Positions 1 through 8,770 of a stretch of 64,000 bases of DNA are shown one piece after another (the first letter of the stretch is position 1; each line of letters starts with the position of its first letter). The DNA is from Bifidobacterium breve. GTDB lineage: Bacteria; Actinomycetota; Actinomycetes; Nanopelagicales; Nanopelagicaceae. Made by a program: the position numbers and the translations under genes. A model generated the notes under the pieces. It saw only the letters and a program-made list of their open reading frames with translations. It was not told the origin of the DNA and did no database searches. The stretch covers positions 62,001-126,000 of the forward strand of contig CAMAYZ010000001.1 in assembly GCA_945863115.1 (NCBI GenBank), read 5' to 3'.

Positions 1-371
1 CTCCACAAATTGCTGCTGCTGAAGTTTCAGAACGTGCAGGTCGGATTGCTCATCAATTGAAACAACACATCATTGGTGTTATCGAAAACATGTCGGATTC
101 AGCATGTGCTAAATGCGGCGAGCCAATCGCAATATTTGGTACTGGTGGCGGCTTGGAGACAGCGAAACAATTATCTGAATTAGTCGGAGCTGATATTTCG
201 TTGATTGGCCAAATCCCATTCACCACGGCCCTGCGTGAAGGCGGAGATCTTGGAAACCCAATCGTCATTAGCGATCCAACATGTCCAGCAAGTGAATCTT
301 TCGCAGCAATCGTAGAGAAAATAACGCTTCGCCCAAAGTCGCTAGTGGGGGTCAGGCTCTCCGTCTCTTAA
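1..371 (+). CDS. mrp: Mrp/NBP35 family Fe-S carrier ATPase, C-terminal part (5' truncated)
   Basis: The reading frame is open from base 3 (PQIAAAEVSERAG...), so the gene starts before the window. The TTG used by the ORF track at base 57 is internal. The visible ~122 residues match the C-terminal third of Mrp/ApbC P-loop ATPases, which carry or insert iron-sulfur clusters in the cytosol. Diagnostic stretches are the post-Walker segment IGVIENMS, the CxxC pair CAKCG that bridges a cluster between subunits, and the GQIPF segment. The P-loop itself is outside the window. The next gene (PRC/MgtE-N/CBS protein) follows after 19 bp on the same strand. As I recall, mrp and an MgtE-N-type protein are also near neighbours in mycobacteria, which supports both calls. 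Confidence 0.93.
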   Translation, partial: PQIAAAEVSERAGRIAHQLKQHIIGVIENMSDSACAKCGEPIAIFGTGGGLETAKQLSELVGADISLIGQIPFTTALREGGDLGNPIVISDPTCPASESFAAIVEKITLRPKSLVGVRLSVS

Positions 372-390
372 CATCACCTAAGATTGGGCT

Positions 391-1728
391 ATGAAAACGC
401 CACCAGTAAAGAGCATCAACACAGTGGCCAAGCGACTTGTCGGACGTAGTGAATTAGTTTTACAACGCAAAAATATTAGAGAGTCTCTGGTTTCGGTTGC
501 CGGATTAATCGGGAAGCCAGTTAAGTATCAGGGTGGAAAAGAAATCGGTCGCCTCGTAGATGTTGTAGTTCGACATGGTGAAGATTCTTATCCTCCAGTT
601 TCCGGGTTAATTGTGAAAGTTGGCCAGAGTAAGTCATTTATCGATGGCGCAAGAATTTCAAAGTTAACTCAGAATGAAATTCAATTATCTTCGGCAAAAG
701 TTGACCTGACAGAATTCACTAGGCGTGAAGGTGAATCGCTTCTCGATGCAGATGTTCTGGATCACCAAATAGTTGATGTAAATGGCCTGCGAGTAGTTAG
801 ATCTTCAGATCTTTACTTAGCGCCACTTGATCGTGAAATCCGAGTTGTCGGTGTAGATATTTCATTTAAAGCTTTTCTTCGTAGAATTTTTCCTGGCGCA
901 CTTGGTCGTGGACCAATTCCAGAGCATGTTATTGACTGGGCAAACGTTGCTTCTTTGGCACACGGAACTGGAGTCGTTAGATCAACTGAATCTCGAGCTG
1001 CACTCAGTCAACTTCGTCCAGCAGATTTAGCGGACCTTATTGAAGACTTAGCGGGTCGTGAACGAAATGCTCTAATTGAAATGCTTGATCCAGAACTTGC
1101 GGCTGATGCTCTTGAAGAGATGGAAGATGATGAGTTGCAAGGATTATTACGTGGACTATCTGCACAAAGGTCTGCAGAACTTATTTCACGTATGGAACCA
1201 GATGAGGGCGCTGAAGTTCTCCGTGATCTCGATGATGACCACCGCGAAAGTATTTTTATGGAGATGGATGTTTCGGTTGCGAAGCAACTTCGCAAGCTAG
1301 TTGAATTCGATGAAACTCTCGCGGGCGGAATCATGACTTCGCACATGCTAATTACTCACGAAGCCGACACTGTTGCATCTGCACTTGCACTTCTAGTCGA
1401 GCACAGAGGGCGCGATATTTCAGATGGCGTAGTTGTTGTAGACGCAAAGGGAAAACTGCTAGATCATATTCAAATTATCGAATTAATCGCCGCAAAACCA
1501 GGTGACAAGTTGTCATCACTAATGGGTCCGCCATATCCAACTTCAGTTAATTTGAATACCAGACTTGATGAAGTTATCGACGAATTTGCAAATAACCGGG
1601 GATCTTCAATCATCGTTGTTGATGAGAAAAATAAACCAGTTGGTCGGATTCTGGCTGATGATTTAGTGGATGCTCTAGCATCAACTGCAGATACCCAAGG
1701 GTTCGCTCAGGGAAGTGGTGCTCTGTAA
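391..1728 (+). CDS. Soluble PRC-barrel / MgtE N-domain / CBS-pair protein (Mg2+ sensor-like)
   Basis: The 445-residue protein has no membrane segment. The N-terminal ~170 residues look like PRC-barrel repeats (GLIGKPVKYQGGKEIGRLVDVVV). Residues ~200-305 are the helical, acidic repeat of the MgtE intracellular N domain (LRPADLADLIEDL, LEEMEDDELQGLLRGL, MEPDEGAEVLRDL). Residues ~308-435 are a CBS pair that begins GGIMTSHMLITHEADTVASAL. In MgtE channels this N+CBS module senses cytosolic Mg2+ and gates the pore, but no pore domain follows here. The stop overlaps the start of the NRAMP-like gene (TAATG), so the two are probably co-translated. A role as a soluble regulator of that carrier is inferred from this arrangement, not shown. 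The family assignment is firm; the partner is a hypothesis. Confidence 0.85.
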   Translation: MKTPPVKSINTVAKRLVGRSELVLQRKNIRESLVSVAGLIGKPVKYQGGKEIGRLVDVVVRHGEDSYPPVSGLIVKVGQSKSFIDGARISKLTQNEIQLSSAKVDLTEFTRREGESLLDADVLDHQIVDVNGLRVVRSSDLYLAPLDREIRVVGVDISFKAFLRRIFPGALGRGPIPEHVIDWANVASLAHGTGVVRSTESRAALSQLRPADLADLIEDLAGRERNALIEMLDPELAADALEEMEDDELQGLLRGLSAQRSAELISRMEPDEGAEVLRDLDDDHRESIFMEMDVSVAKQLRKLVEFDETLAGGIMTSHMLITHEADTVASALALLVEHRGRDISDGVVVVDAKGKLLDHIQIIELIAAKPGDKLSSLMGPPYPTSVNLNTRLDEVIDEFANNRGSSIIVVDEKNKPVGRILADDLVDALASTADTQGFAQGSGAL

Positions 1729-2972
1729 TGGCTAATAAACGCACAATCTCTCCAAAGAAAATTCGGATAGCAGCGTTTCTTGCTGTTATGGGTCCTGGGC
1801 TAATTGCTGGACTTTCCGATAATGATCCAGCAGGTATTACAACTTATTCTGTTCTTGGTGCCGATTACGGTTATCAATTGCTATGGGTATTGGTTGCATC
1901 AATGTTGGCGTTAATTGTTCTACATGATTTAGGGGCAAGAATTGGTGTCGTTACTCGCCAAGGAATGATTGGTTTGATTAGACAGAAATATGGTGCAAGG
2001 TCCGGAGCCTTGAGCGCTGGTGCATTAATTCTTGCAAATATTGGAACGATGACTGCTGAGTTTGCAGGTATTGCAGCAGCTGGACAACTATTTGGTTTCA
2101 GCAAATATATAACTGTGCCCGTAGCGGCTATTGCCGTCTCATTTCTAGTGCTACGCAATTCTTTTTCTACTGTTGAAAAAGTATTCTTTATTGTCTCTGC
2201 TGGCTTTATTGCTTACATAATTGCGGGGTTCATGGCCGGACCCGATTGGGGAGCAGCCGCTAAGGGAGTCCTAATCCCAACAATTCCATTTACCCAGGAA
2301 GCAATCTTTATTGCAACTGCAACAATCGGAACAACACTTGCACCGTGGGGATTGGCATTTATTCAGTCCTACGCGGTAGATAAGCGTTTAACAAAAGATG
2401 ATTTAAAGCTTCTTAGAGTTGATGTTTGGACTGGCTCACTTCTCACAGGTGTTATTGGTTTCTTCGTAGTTGTAACTTGCGCAGCGACTCTGCACAAGCA
2501 GGGGATTCGGATAAATGATGCAGCAGATGCCGCAAAAGCTCTAGAACCACTTGCCGGATCGCTAGCAAAAGAACTCTTTGCCTTTGGCTTAGTAGGTTGT
2601 GCGCTACTTGCTGCATCAATCCTGCCCTTGTCCACCGCATATTCCGTAAGTGATCTAACCGGGCGACCAGCTGCGCTCGATGATAGTCCGAAAGAAGCAC
2701 CACTTTTCTACTTTACTTTTGGTTTTATAACAGTATTAAGCGCAACTTTAATTTTAATTCCAGGTGCTCCACTAATCAAAATTCTTGTTTTCACACAAAT
2801 CCTCAATGCGATTCTACTTTTGCCGTTGCTGATCTATATGTATGGCATTTCCAAAGATGAAAGACTCATGGGTGAGTTCGTTGCTACTCGCACAATGAAA
2901 ACCATCTATTTAATAATAATTGCTGTTGTTGGAGTCGCAATTAGTTGCATGCTCTGGTTTACGATTAATTAA
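1728..2972 (+). CDS. NRAMP-related divalent metal transporter with altered metal-site motifs
   Basis: A 414-residue polytopic membrane protein with about 11 predicted helices. The first helix reads GPGLIAGLSDNDPAGITTYS, which aligns with the NRAMP TM1 region. The canonical DPGN is DPAG here. The TM6 region (IGTTLAPWGLAFIQSYAVDK) has APW where transition-metal NRAMPs have MPH, including the methionine that selects soft metals. NRAMP proteins are proton- or ion-coupled importers of Mn2+ or Fe2+; the related NRMT clade moves Mg2+ or Mn2+. Loss of the methionine plus coupling to an MgtE-type sensor gene (TAATG overlap) points to Mg2+ or another hard cation. That substrate is inference. The downstream DMT gene again overlaps by TAATG. 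Confidence 0.85.
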   Translation: MANKRTISPKKIRIAAFLAVMGPGLIAGLSDNDPAGITTYSVLGADYGYQLLWVLVASMLALIVLHDLGARIGVVTRQGMIGLIRQKYGARSGALSAGALILANIGTMTAEFAGIAAAGQLFGFSKYITVPVAAIAVSFLVLRNSFSTVEKVFFIVSAGFIAYIIAGFMAGPDWGAAAKGVLIPTIPFTQEAIFIATATIGTTLAPWGLAFIQSYAVDKRLTKDDLKLLRVDVWTGSLLTGVIGFFVVVTCAATLHKQGIRINDAADAAKALEPLAGSLAKELFAFGLVGCALLAASILPLSTAYSVSDLTGRPAALDDSPKEAPLFYFTFGFITVLSATLILIPGAPLIKILVFTQILNAILLLPLLIYMYGISKDERLMGEFVATRTMKTIYLIIIAVVGVAISCMLWFTIN

Positions 2973-3871
2973 TGAGCAAACACGACCACACGGCTATTCC
3001 AGCAGCTAAAGATTTAGGTCTGTTATCTCTCGGGGTAATTGGAGTTGGAACATCCGGTCCAGTTGTTGCAGCAAGCATCATGCCGGTGGCTTCGCTAATT
3101 TTCTGGCGCAATCTAGGTGGCGCAGTGATGATGCTGCCCTTTGCACTTAGAAAAGCAGAGTGGAAAACGAAAGATCAGCGCAAGGCGATCTCACTATCAG
3201 CTCTTGCAGGTTTTTTCCTTGCAATGCACTTCATCTGTTTCTTCCTTGCAATGAGATATACAAGTGTTGCAACCGGTACGGCGCTAACTGCTATGCAACC
3301 GATATTTGCTGCTATCTACTTCAAAGTTCGCGGCGGCGTCATTCCTTCTCGGGCATGGAGTGGGATGCTGATTGCATTTCTCTCCGTTGTATTGATTACT
3401 GGAATTGATTTTCAAATTAGCCTACGTAACTTTTTCGGGGATATTTTGGCGATTCTAGGAGCGGCGCTCTCCGCCGCCTATGTTTTGGTTGGTTCTAAAG
3501 CACAGCAAAAAATCTCAACATCTACCTACACAACTGCTTGTTATTTAACTTGCGCAGCAACAGGTTTAATTATTGCAGTTGCAACCGGAAGCCAATTTCT
3601 GCACTTTGAAGCACGACAATGGTGGTTGGTAGTCGCTCTCATTTTTGGTGCTCAATTTTTGGGTCATACGATGTTCAATATGACACTTCCTAGAGTCTCA
3701 CCAGTTATCGTTTCGCTTGTGGTTTTCTTTGAAGTTCCAGTAAGTGCAATTATTGCTTTCTTCTGGCTTGATCAAACTCCTGCAGCAGGAATCATTCCGG
3801 GAATAATTGGCTTATTAATTGGCTGTGGTATCTTTGTATCAAGAGCGAAAGTGACTCTATTAAATGATTGA
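2972..3871 (+). CDS. EamA/DMT superfamily transporter
   Basis: A 299-residue integral membrane protein with about ten hydrophobic helices in two EamA repeats (FWRNLGGAVMMLPFALRKAEW...; LGAALSAAYVLVGSKAQQ). Family members export or import small metabolites such as amino acids or cofactors, but the substrate cannot be read from sequence. The ATG overlaps the stop of the NRAMP-like gene, and its end overlaps the PHP gene by 8 bp, so it sits in a tightly packed transcription unit. The end of repeat 2 (PAAGIIPGIIGLLIGCGIFVSRAK) is typical for the family. Confidence 0.85.
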   Translation: MSKHDHTAIPAAKDLGLLSLGVIGVGTSGPVVAASIMPVASLIFWRNLGGAVMMLPFALRKAEWKTKDQRKAISLSALAGFFLAMHFICFFLAMRYTSVATGTALTAMQPIFAAIYFKVRGGVIPSRAWSGMLIAFLSVVLITGIDFQISLRNFFGDILAILGAALSAAYVLVGSKAQQKISTSTYTTACYLTCAATGLIIAVATGSQFLHFEARQWWLVVALIFGAQFLGHTMFNMTLPRVSPVIVSLVVFFEVPVSAIIAFFWLDQTPAAGIIPGIIGLLIGCGIFVSRAKVTLLND

Positions 3872-4709
3872 TTTACACACACACTCACTTGCAAGTGATG
3901 GCACAGATACTCCGGGCGAGTTAATAAATAAAGCACACGCAAGAGGAATTTCGGTTTTAGGGTTGATGGATCACGACACCGTTGCCGGATGGGATGAAGC
4001 AATTACTTACTTGCGCCCAGGTATGTCTCTTGTCTTAGGTTCAGAAATTTCTTGTCAGGCCTTAGATGGAACCAGCGTTCATATGCTTGGCATGTTATTT
4101 GATCGTGAAAATACTGCACTTGCTGATGTCTTATCTACTACTCGAGATAATCGTTTGACCCGAATGAATCGAATAATTGCTCGGCTAAATGAAGCTGGAT
4201 TTGAAATCAGTATTGAAGATGTTCTGGCACAACTTGCACCTGGAGCAACTCTTGGTCGCCCACACCTTGCAGATGCTTTGATTGCTAAGAAAATCGTTGC
4301 AAGTAGAGATGAAGCATTTACCGAATTACTTCATAACAATTCAAAATTCTACATTTCGCATTATTCACCAACACCTGAAGATGCAATTAAGTTGATAAAG
4401 CAAGCAGGAGGAGTTGCAGTAATTGCTCATCCATTAGCTTCATTACGTGGTCGAACCGTAAGTATCGAGAGTTTTAAATCAATGGTCGAAGCTGGATTAG
4501 ATGGAATTGAAATTTCGCATCGCGATCAAAGTGAAGATGAGCGTGAATTGCTGCGTGAAGTTGTAGCGCAATATGGCATCATTGCTACTGGCTCAAGTGA
4601 CTATCATGGCAATGGAAAGTTAAACGAATTAGCAGAGTTCACTACAAAACCAGAAGATTTCGAAGCTCTAGAAGCTAGAGCAGATGCAAGAAGGGTGGTC
4701 CGCAAATGA
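3864..4709 (+). CDS. PHP-domain phosphoesterase (RnaAM / YciV-like)
   Basis: A 281-residue PHP-domain protein. The metal-binding signatures are visible in order: DLHTHSLASDGT at the N-terminus, LMDHDTVAGWDEA, EISC, IAHPLASLRG, and GSSDYHGNGK near the C-terminus. This matches the stand-alone bacterial PHP enzymes related to E. coli YciV/RnaAM, which hydrolyse 3',5'-nucleoside bisphosphates and trim short RNA 5' ends. The length is normal. It overlaps the DMT gene by 8 bp and marC by 4 bp. The exact substrate is uncertain. Confidence 0.85.
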   Translation: MIDLHTHSLASDGTDTPGELINKAHARGISVLGLMDHDTVAGWDEAITYLRPGMSLVLGSEISCQALDGTSVHMLGMLFDRENTALADVLSTTRDNRLTRMNRIIARLNEAGFEISIEDVLAQLAPGATLGRPHLADALIAKKIVASRDEAFTELLHNNSKFYISHYSPTPEDAIKLIKQAGGVAVIAHPLASLRGRTVSIESFKSMVEAGLDGIEISHRDQSEDERELLREVVAQYGIIATGSSDYHGNGKLNELAEFTTKPEDFEALEARADARRVVRK

Positions 4710-5326
4710 ATGATGCGCTTATGATTTCAGCAACAACATTTGGAATTCAGGCTTTCGTGACGCTCTTTGTGATTATGGATCCTCCTGGCGCTACTCCAAT
4801 ATTTTTGGCTTTAGTAAAAGACCAACCATCTCGCAAGCGGATTCTCATGGCTTGGCAAGGTGCTGCGGTTTCATTAATTGTGATTGTTGCTTTTGCCATT
4901 TTTGGAAAGTTTCTTCTCGAATATTTGCATATATCTGTTGAAGCGTTGCAGGGCGCTGGCGGCTTACTTCTCTTACTTATTGCACTCGAATTGTTAACTG
5001 GAAGAGATAGTTCAAGCGATAAATCAAAGGATGTAAATGTTGCGCTGGTTCCACTGGGGACACCACTTCTAGCCGGCCCAGGTGCAATTGTTACAACAAT
5101 AGTTTTCGTGCAGAACGCTCCTACCGCATCAATGAAATTAGCTTTGGCAGCAGCCATAGTTGCAGTTCACTTGGCAATCGGATTGACCTTGATGTTCTCA
5201 ACAAAAATAGTGTCCGTGATTAAAGAATCAGGCGTGACGTTGTTGGCGAGAATTGCAGGTTTGTTACTTGCAGCAATTGCAGTCGAAATGATTGTTCAGG
5301 CAATTAAAGGATTCTTCAACCTTTAA
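4706..5326 (+). CDS. MarC family membrane protein
   Basis: A 206-residue protein with six hydrophobic segments typical of the MarC/UPF0056 family (FVTLFVIMDPPGATPIFLAL near the start; VPLGTPLLAGPGAIVTTI in the middle). The biochemical role of the family is not settled despite the historic multiple-antibiotic-resistance name. The start overlaps the PHP stop (ATGA). The stop overlaps the 3' end of the convergent DUF3107 gene by 4 bp. Confidence 0.88.
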   Translation: MNDALMISATTFGIQAFVTLFVIMDPPGATPIFLALVKDQPSRKRILMAWQGAAVSLIVIVAFAIFGKFLLEYLHISVEALQGAGGLLLLLIALELLTGRDSSSDKSKDVNVALVPLGTPLLAGPGAIVTTIVFVQNAPTASMKLALAAAIVAVHLAIGLTLMFSTKIVSVIKESGVTLLARIAGLLLAAIAVEMIVQAIKGFFNL

Positions 5327-5580
5327 GCTGAAGCAAAACCGACTTTACGTTCTTCGCTCTGGCCAACCTCAACAAATGAAATTTTGTTATTAGCAATAAC
5401 TGTTTGACGGCCACGAATATCGGTCAAGGTAAGAGATTTTCCAGAATCTAGTGCTGCAGTAACAGCTTCAATTACTTTCTCTGGAGAAAGTTCACACTCG
5501 ATATGAAGCTCCTGAGTTGAATCTGCAATCCCAATACGAACTTCTGTTGCTGATCCCGATGTAGTTTTTTTAGTTGACAT
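5323..5580 (-). CDS. DUF3107 family protein
   Basis: An 85-residue soluble protein, ATEVRIGIADSTQELHIECE... ending VGFASA. It is the size and pattern of the actinobacterial DUF3107 family (M. tuberculosis Rv3208A, TB9.4). No molecular function is established that I can name. It is followed at its 5' side by a TetR gene and then divergent moeZ. This is the same neighbourhood as the Rv3206c-Rv3208A region as I recall it, which supports the call. Confidence 0.85.
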   Translation of the reverse strand: MSTKKTTSGSATEVRIGIADSTQELHIECELSPEKVIEAVTAALDSGKSLTLTDIRGRQTVIANNKISFVEVGQSEERKVGFASA

Positions 5581-5597
5581 GGCTTTAGTTTAATCGA

Positions 5598-6224
5598 TTA
5601 GTTTGCTTTAGGGAATCCAGAAATTCCCCGCCAGATGAGATTTGAAACTAGTTCTACTGCAGTCTCGCGATCTAATTTTCCATCGCGCTCTAACCAATGG
5701 CGAGCTGAAGTCTGAGCAGTTCCAATCAAACCAACAGCAAGCATCATTGAAGCCTCTTTGGTTAAACCAGTATCAAGTGAGATAACTGCGCTTAGGGCAG
5801 CTGCTGAATCGTAAGTCATTCGACTTAACCGCTCACGAACTTGAGGTTCAACGCTCATGTCACTTTCAAAGAGCAATCTAAATGCTTCACCTTCGCGATT
5901 AATAAAACCAAAGTAGGCATCGACAGTTGCATGAACACGTGCTGCGTTATCGGATGTCGAAGCAATTGCTTTTTGAATATCAAAAACTAATGAATCAATA
6001 TGCAGATCAAGAACAGCGAGATAGAGATCTAACTTCGAAGGAAAGTGTTGATACAGAACTGGCTTACTAACTTTTGCCCGATCGGCAATCTCATCCATTG
6101 CAGCCGAGTGGTATCCAGCCTGCGTGAAAACTTCCAGCGCTGCAGCAAGTAATTGCGCCCGACGCTCATCTCGAGGAAGGCGACCTTTATTTCCATTGGC
6201 TGCTGTTGTGGATTCTGTGCTCAT
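5598..6224 (-). CDS. TetR/AcrR family transcriptional regulator
   Basis: A 208-residue protein with an N-terminal helix-turn-helix at residues ~20-66 (LEVFTQAGYHSAAMDEIADR, then KVSKPVLYQHFPSKLDLYLA), diagnostic for TetR repressors. The C-terminal ligand and dimerisation domain is ordinary and gives no ligand. It shares a strand with DUF3107, 17 bp apart. It is divergent from moeZ across 166 bp that contains the inverted repeat at 6351-6366. It resembles Rv3208 by context. Confidence 0.9.
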   Translation of the reverse strand: MSTESTTAANGNKGRLPRDERRAQLLAAALEVFTQAGYHSAAMDEIADRAKVSKPVLYQHFPSKLDLYLAVLDLHIDSLVFDIQKAIASTSDNAARVHATVDAYFGFINREGEAFRLLFESDMSVEPQVRERLSRMTYDSAAALSAVISLDTGLTKEASMMLAVGLIGTAQTSARHWLERDGKLDRETAVELVSNLIWRGISGFPKAN

Positions 6225-6350
6225 TGGGCTAATCGTAGGGCCGATTGCACTATTAATGCGACTTTTTGCGAGAAACTTGCAACAAGTATCACTCTTTCAA
6301 TTTTGAATTGCGAGGAATATCAGCGAAAATTAGGGCGTTGTAATAACTGT

Positions 6351-6366
6351 CCAACCAAATTGTTGG
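6351..6366. promoter_or_regulatory. Inverted repeat in the TetR-moeZ intergenic region
   Basis: CCAAC-CAAATT-GTTGG has perfect 5-bp arms. It lies 25 bp upstream of the moeZ GTG start and in the divergent gap with the TetR gene. TetR proteins usually bind short palindromes next to their own gene, so this is a candidate operator. The arms are short enough to occur by chance. Confidence 0.35.
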
Positions 6367-6390
6367 TAAAAATTATAGAGATGAGTATTT

Positions 6391-7578
6391 GTGTCGGCCA
6401 CTTTAAAGCCACTGGTTACAGAAGGACCAGCGCTTAGCGTTGATGAAGTTCGTCGCTATAGCCGCCATCTCATAATTCCTGATGTTGGAATGAGTGGGCA
6501 ACGCCGACTAATGAATGCAAAAGTTTTATGTGTTGGAGCCGGTGGACTTGGCTCTCCAGCGCTCATGTATTTGGCAGCAGCCGGTGTCGGCACATTAGGA
6601 ATTGTCGAATTCGATACCGTTGATGAATCAAATTTGCAGCGTCAGATTATTCATGGTCAATCAGATATTGGTAAGAGCAAAGCCACAAGCGCAAAGGAAG
6701 CAATTGCCGAGATTAATCCATATGTAAATGTAGTCTTGCACGAAACTAGATTAGATGTAGATAACGTTATGGAAATTTTTGCGCAATACGATTTAATTGT
6801 TGACGGCACTGATAATTTTGCAACGAGATATCTAGTAAATGATGCCGCAGTCCTTTTAAAGAAACCATATGTTTGGGGTTCGATCTATAGATTTGATGGC
6901 CAAGCAAGTGTTTTCTGGGCCGAGCACGGTCCGTGCTACCGCTGTTTATATCCAGAACCACCACCACCAGGAATGGTGCCAAGTTGTGCCGAAGGCGGCG
7001 TGCTCGGAGTTCTTTGTGCATCAATCGGTTCGATTCAAACTACCGAAGCAATTAAATTAATCGCTGGAATCGGCGAACCACTTATTGGTCAATTAATTGT
7101 TTACGACGCTCTGGAATTGGAATATCGCAAAGTTAAGATTCGCAAGGATCCTGCTTGCCCAATCTGCAGTGACAAACCAACACAAACAAAGTTACTTCCA
7201 GATTACGAATCTTTCTGCGGAATGCTCTCCGAAGGTGCTGCGGAGGCCGCGACTGGTTCCACTATTGCGGTGACTGAACTTAAAGCCAAAATGGATAGCG
7301 GCGAGAAATTTATGCTTATTGATGTGCGCGAACCTGGGGAATTTGAGATTGTGCGAATTCCTGGGTCCGTCCTAATTCCTAAGCAAGAATTCTTAAATGG
7401 TTCTGCGCTAGAAGGCTTACCGCAAGATATTCCAATTATTTTGCACTGTAAATCTGGTGTTCGCTCTGCCGAATGTTTAGCTGTTTTGAAGCAAGCTGGT
7501 TTTGCTGATGCAACACATGTTTCTGGTGGAGTAGTTGCCTGGGTTAAACAAATCGATCCATCACTTCCAATTTATTAA
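6391..7578 (+). CDS. moeZ: Adenylyltransferase/sulfurtransferase MoeZ (ThiF/MoeB + rhodanese)
   Basis: A 395-residue protein with a GTG start. Residues ~20-250 form the ThiF/MoeB E1-like adenylating domain (ATP loop GAGGLGSPALMYLAAAGVG, substrate loop CAEGGVLGVLCASIGS). Zinc cysteines sit in CYRC and CPIC. Residues ~290-395 are a rhodanese domain with active-site loop HCKSGVRSAE. Actinobacterial MoeZ adenylates and sulfurates small sulfur-carrier proteins for molybdopterin, thiamine and other sulfur pathways. It is divergent from TetR-DUF3107, and mshB follows after 15 bp. Confidence 0.92.
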   Translation: MSATLKPLVTEGPALSVDEVRRYSRHLIIPDVGMSGQRRLMNAKVLCVGAGGLGSPALMYLAAAGVGTLGIVEFDTVDESNLQRQIIHGQSDIGKSKATSAKEAIAEINPYVNVVLHETRLDVDNVMEIFAQYDLIVDGTDNFATRYLVNDAAVLLKKPYVWGSIYRFDGQASVFWAEHGPCYRCLYPEPPPPGMVPSCAEGGVLGVLCASIGSIQTTEAIKLIAGIGEPLIGQLIVYDALELEYRKVKIRKDPACPICSDKPTQTKLLPDYESFCGMLSEGAAEAATGSTIAVTELKAKMDSGEKFMLIDVREPGEFEIVRIPGSVLIPKQEFLNGSALEGLPQDIPIILHCKSGVRSAECLAVLKQAGFADATHVSGGVVAWVKQIDPSLPIY

Positions 7579-7593
7579 TAGTTAGGTTTATAA

Positions 7594-8463
7594 ATGTCTG
7601 AGCGCTCGTTGCTTCTTGTTCATGCTCATCCAGATGACGAAACGATCAATAATGGCGCAACTATGGCTAAATATGTCAGCGAAGGTGTTCGAGTTACCTT
7701 GGTTACCTGCACTAGAGGTGAAGAAGGCGAAGTATTAATCCCAGATTTAGCACATCTAGCCAGTTCTCATAAGGATCAATTAGGCCTACATCGCGAAACA
7801 GAATTAGCAGATGCGATGGCGGCACTCGGTGTCACTGACTTTAGATTTCTAGGAGCACCAGATCGCAAGTGGCGAGATAGCGGAATGATGGGAACTGAGC
7901 CAAACAATAGAAGTGATGTTTTTTGGCAGGCCGGTTTGGATGATGCAGCAAGTTATTTAGTAAAGATAATTCGTGAAATTAAGCCACAAGTATTAATTAC
8001 TTATGATGAATTTGGCGGCTACGGCCACCCAGACCACATTCAGGCCCATCGCGTGGCAATGCGGGCCGCTGAACTTGCTGGCGATTCAAATTATGGCGAA
8101 GGTCAACCTTGGGAAATTTCTAAAATTTATTGGAACACAATGCCAAGATCAGTTATCCAAGAGGGCATCGATAAGATGAAAGAAATGGGTTCGGACTTCT
8201 TCGGAGCTGAAAGTGCTGATGATCTGCCATTTGCAAAACCTGATGAACTTGTCACAACTCTTATCGATGGAACCGCATTTATCGATTCAAAGATGAAAGC
8301 CATGGCCGCGCATCCAACCCAGATTGAATTAGATGGTCCATTCTTCGCACTCTCAAATAATTTAGGCAATCAAGTTTGGGGCCACGAGTATTACACCTTA
8401 GTAAAAGGGGAGAAGAGCTCAAACCTTGATGCAAAAGGTCGCGAGGCAGATCTCTTTGCTTAG
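7594..8463 (+). CDS. mshB: Mycothiol biosynthesis GlcNAc-Ins deacetylase MshB (PIG-L family)
   Basis: A 289-residue zinc deacetylase. The zinc/catalytic motif AHPDDE is at residues ~11-16, and the second zinc ligand region is GGYGHPDHIQAHRVAM. Internal segments (TCTRGEEGEVL; QLGLHRETELADAMAALGV) fit MshB better than the conjugate amidase Mca. MshB deacetylates 1-O-(2-acetamido-2-deoxy-glucopyranosyl)-inositol in mycothiol synthesis, an actinobacterial hallmark. The small membrane protein gene that usually follows mshB is present and overlaps its 3' end. Confidence 0.88.
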   Translation: MSERSLLLVHAHPDDETINNGATMAKYVSEGVRVTLVTCTRGEEGEVLIPDLAHLASSHKDQLGLHRETELADAMAALGVTDFRFLGAPDRKWRDSGMMGTEPNNRSDVFWQAGLDDAASYLVKIIREIKPQVLITYDEFGGYGHPDHIQAHRVAMRAAELAGDSNYGEGQPWEISKIYWNTMPRSVIQEGIDKMKEMGSDFFGAESADDLPFAKPDELVTTLIDGTAFIDSKMKAMAAHPTQIELDGPFFALSNNLGNQVWGHEYYTLVKGEKSSNLDAKGREADLFA

Positions 8464-8770
8464 TGCAATTGGAGCATTATTTTTTGGTGCCGTTATTGGA
8501 TTTATCGGCGTAATTCTTCATAATTCATTTGAACCTTTTGGAATTTTGCTAGCCTTGTTAACAACGGGGGTCGGTATTAATTTTGCTGGTCAATTATTTG
8601 GCGCTCAAAAATATAAATTGATTGCTGCGCTAGCCTGGATTGCGGTTGCCCTACGAGCTGGAACATATGGCGCAAGTGATGAAATCTTAATAATTTCAAA
8701 CCTTTACGGAAATATCTTCCTACTTGGTGGATTGCTTGTTGCATTTATTGCAGTTGTAAAGAAGCGTTAA
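8429..8770 (+). CDS. Small membrane protein downstream of mshB (DUF6113-like)
   Basis: About 113 residues with four hydrophobic helices and a basic tail (VAFIAVVKKR). The ORF track starts at TTG 8426. I prefer the adjacent ATG at 8429, with a purine-rich GGGGAGAAGAG about 11-22 bases upstream, inside mshB. It overlaps mshB by 35 bp and ends 4 bp into the 3' end of convergent cysS. A small membrane protein after mshB is common in Actinobacteria. The function is unknown. Confidence 0.75.
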   Translation: MQKVARQISLLSAIGALFFGAVIGFIGVILHNSFEPFGILLALLTTGVGINFAGQLFGAQKYKLIAALAWIAVALRAGTYGASDEILIISNLYGNIFLLGGLLVAFIAVVKKR

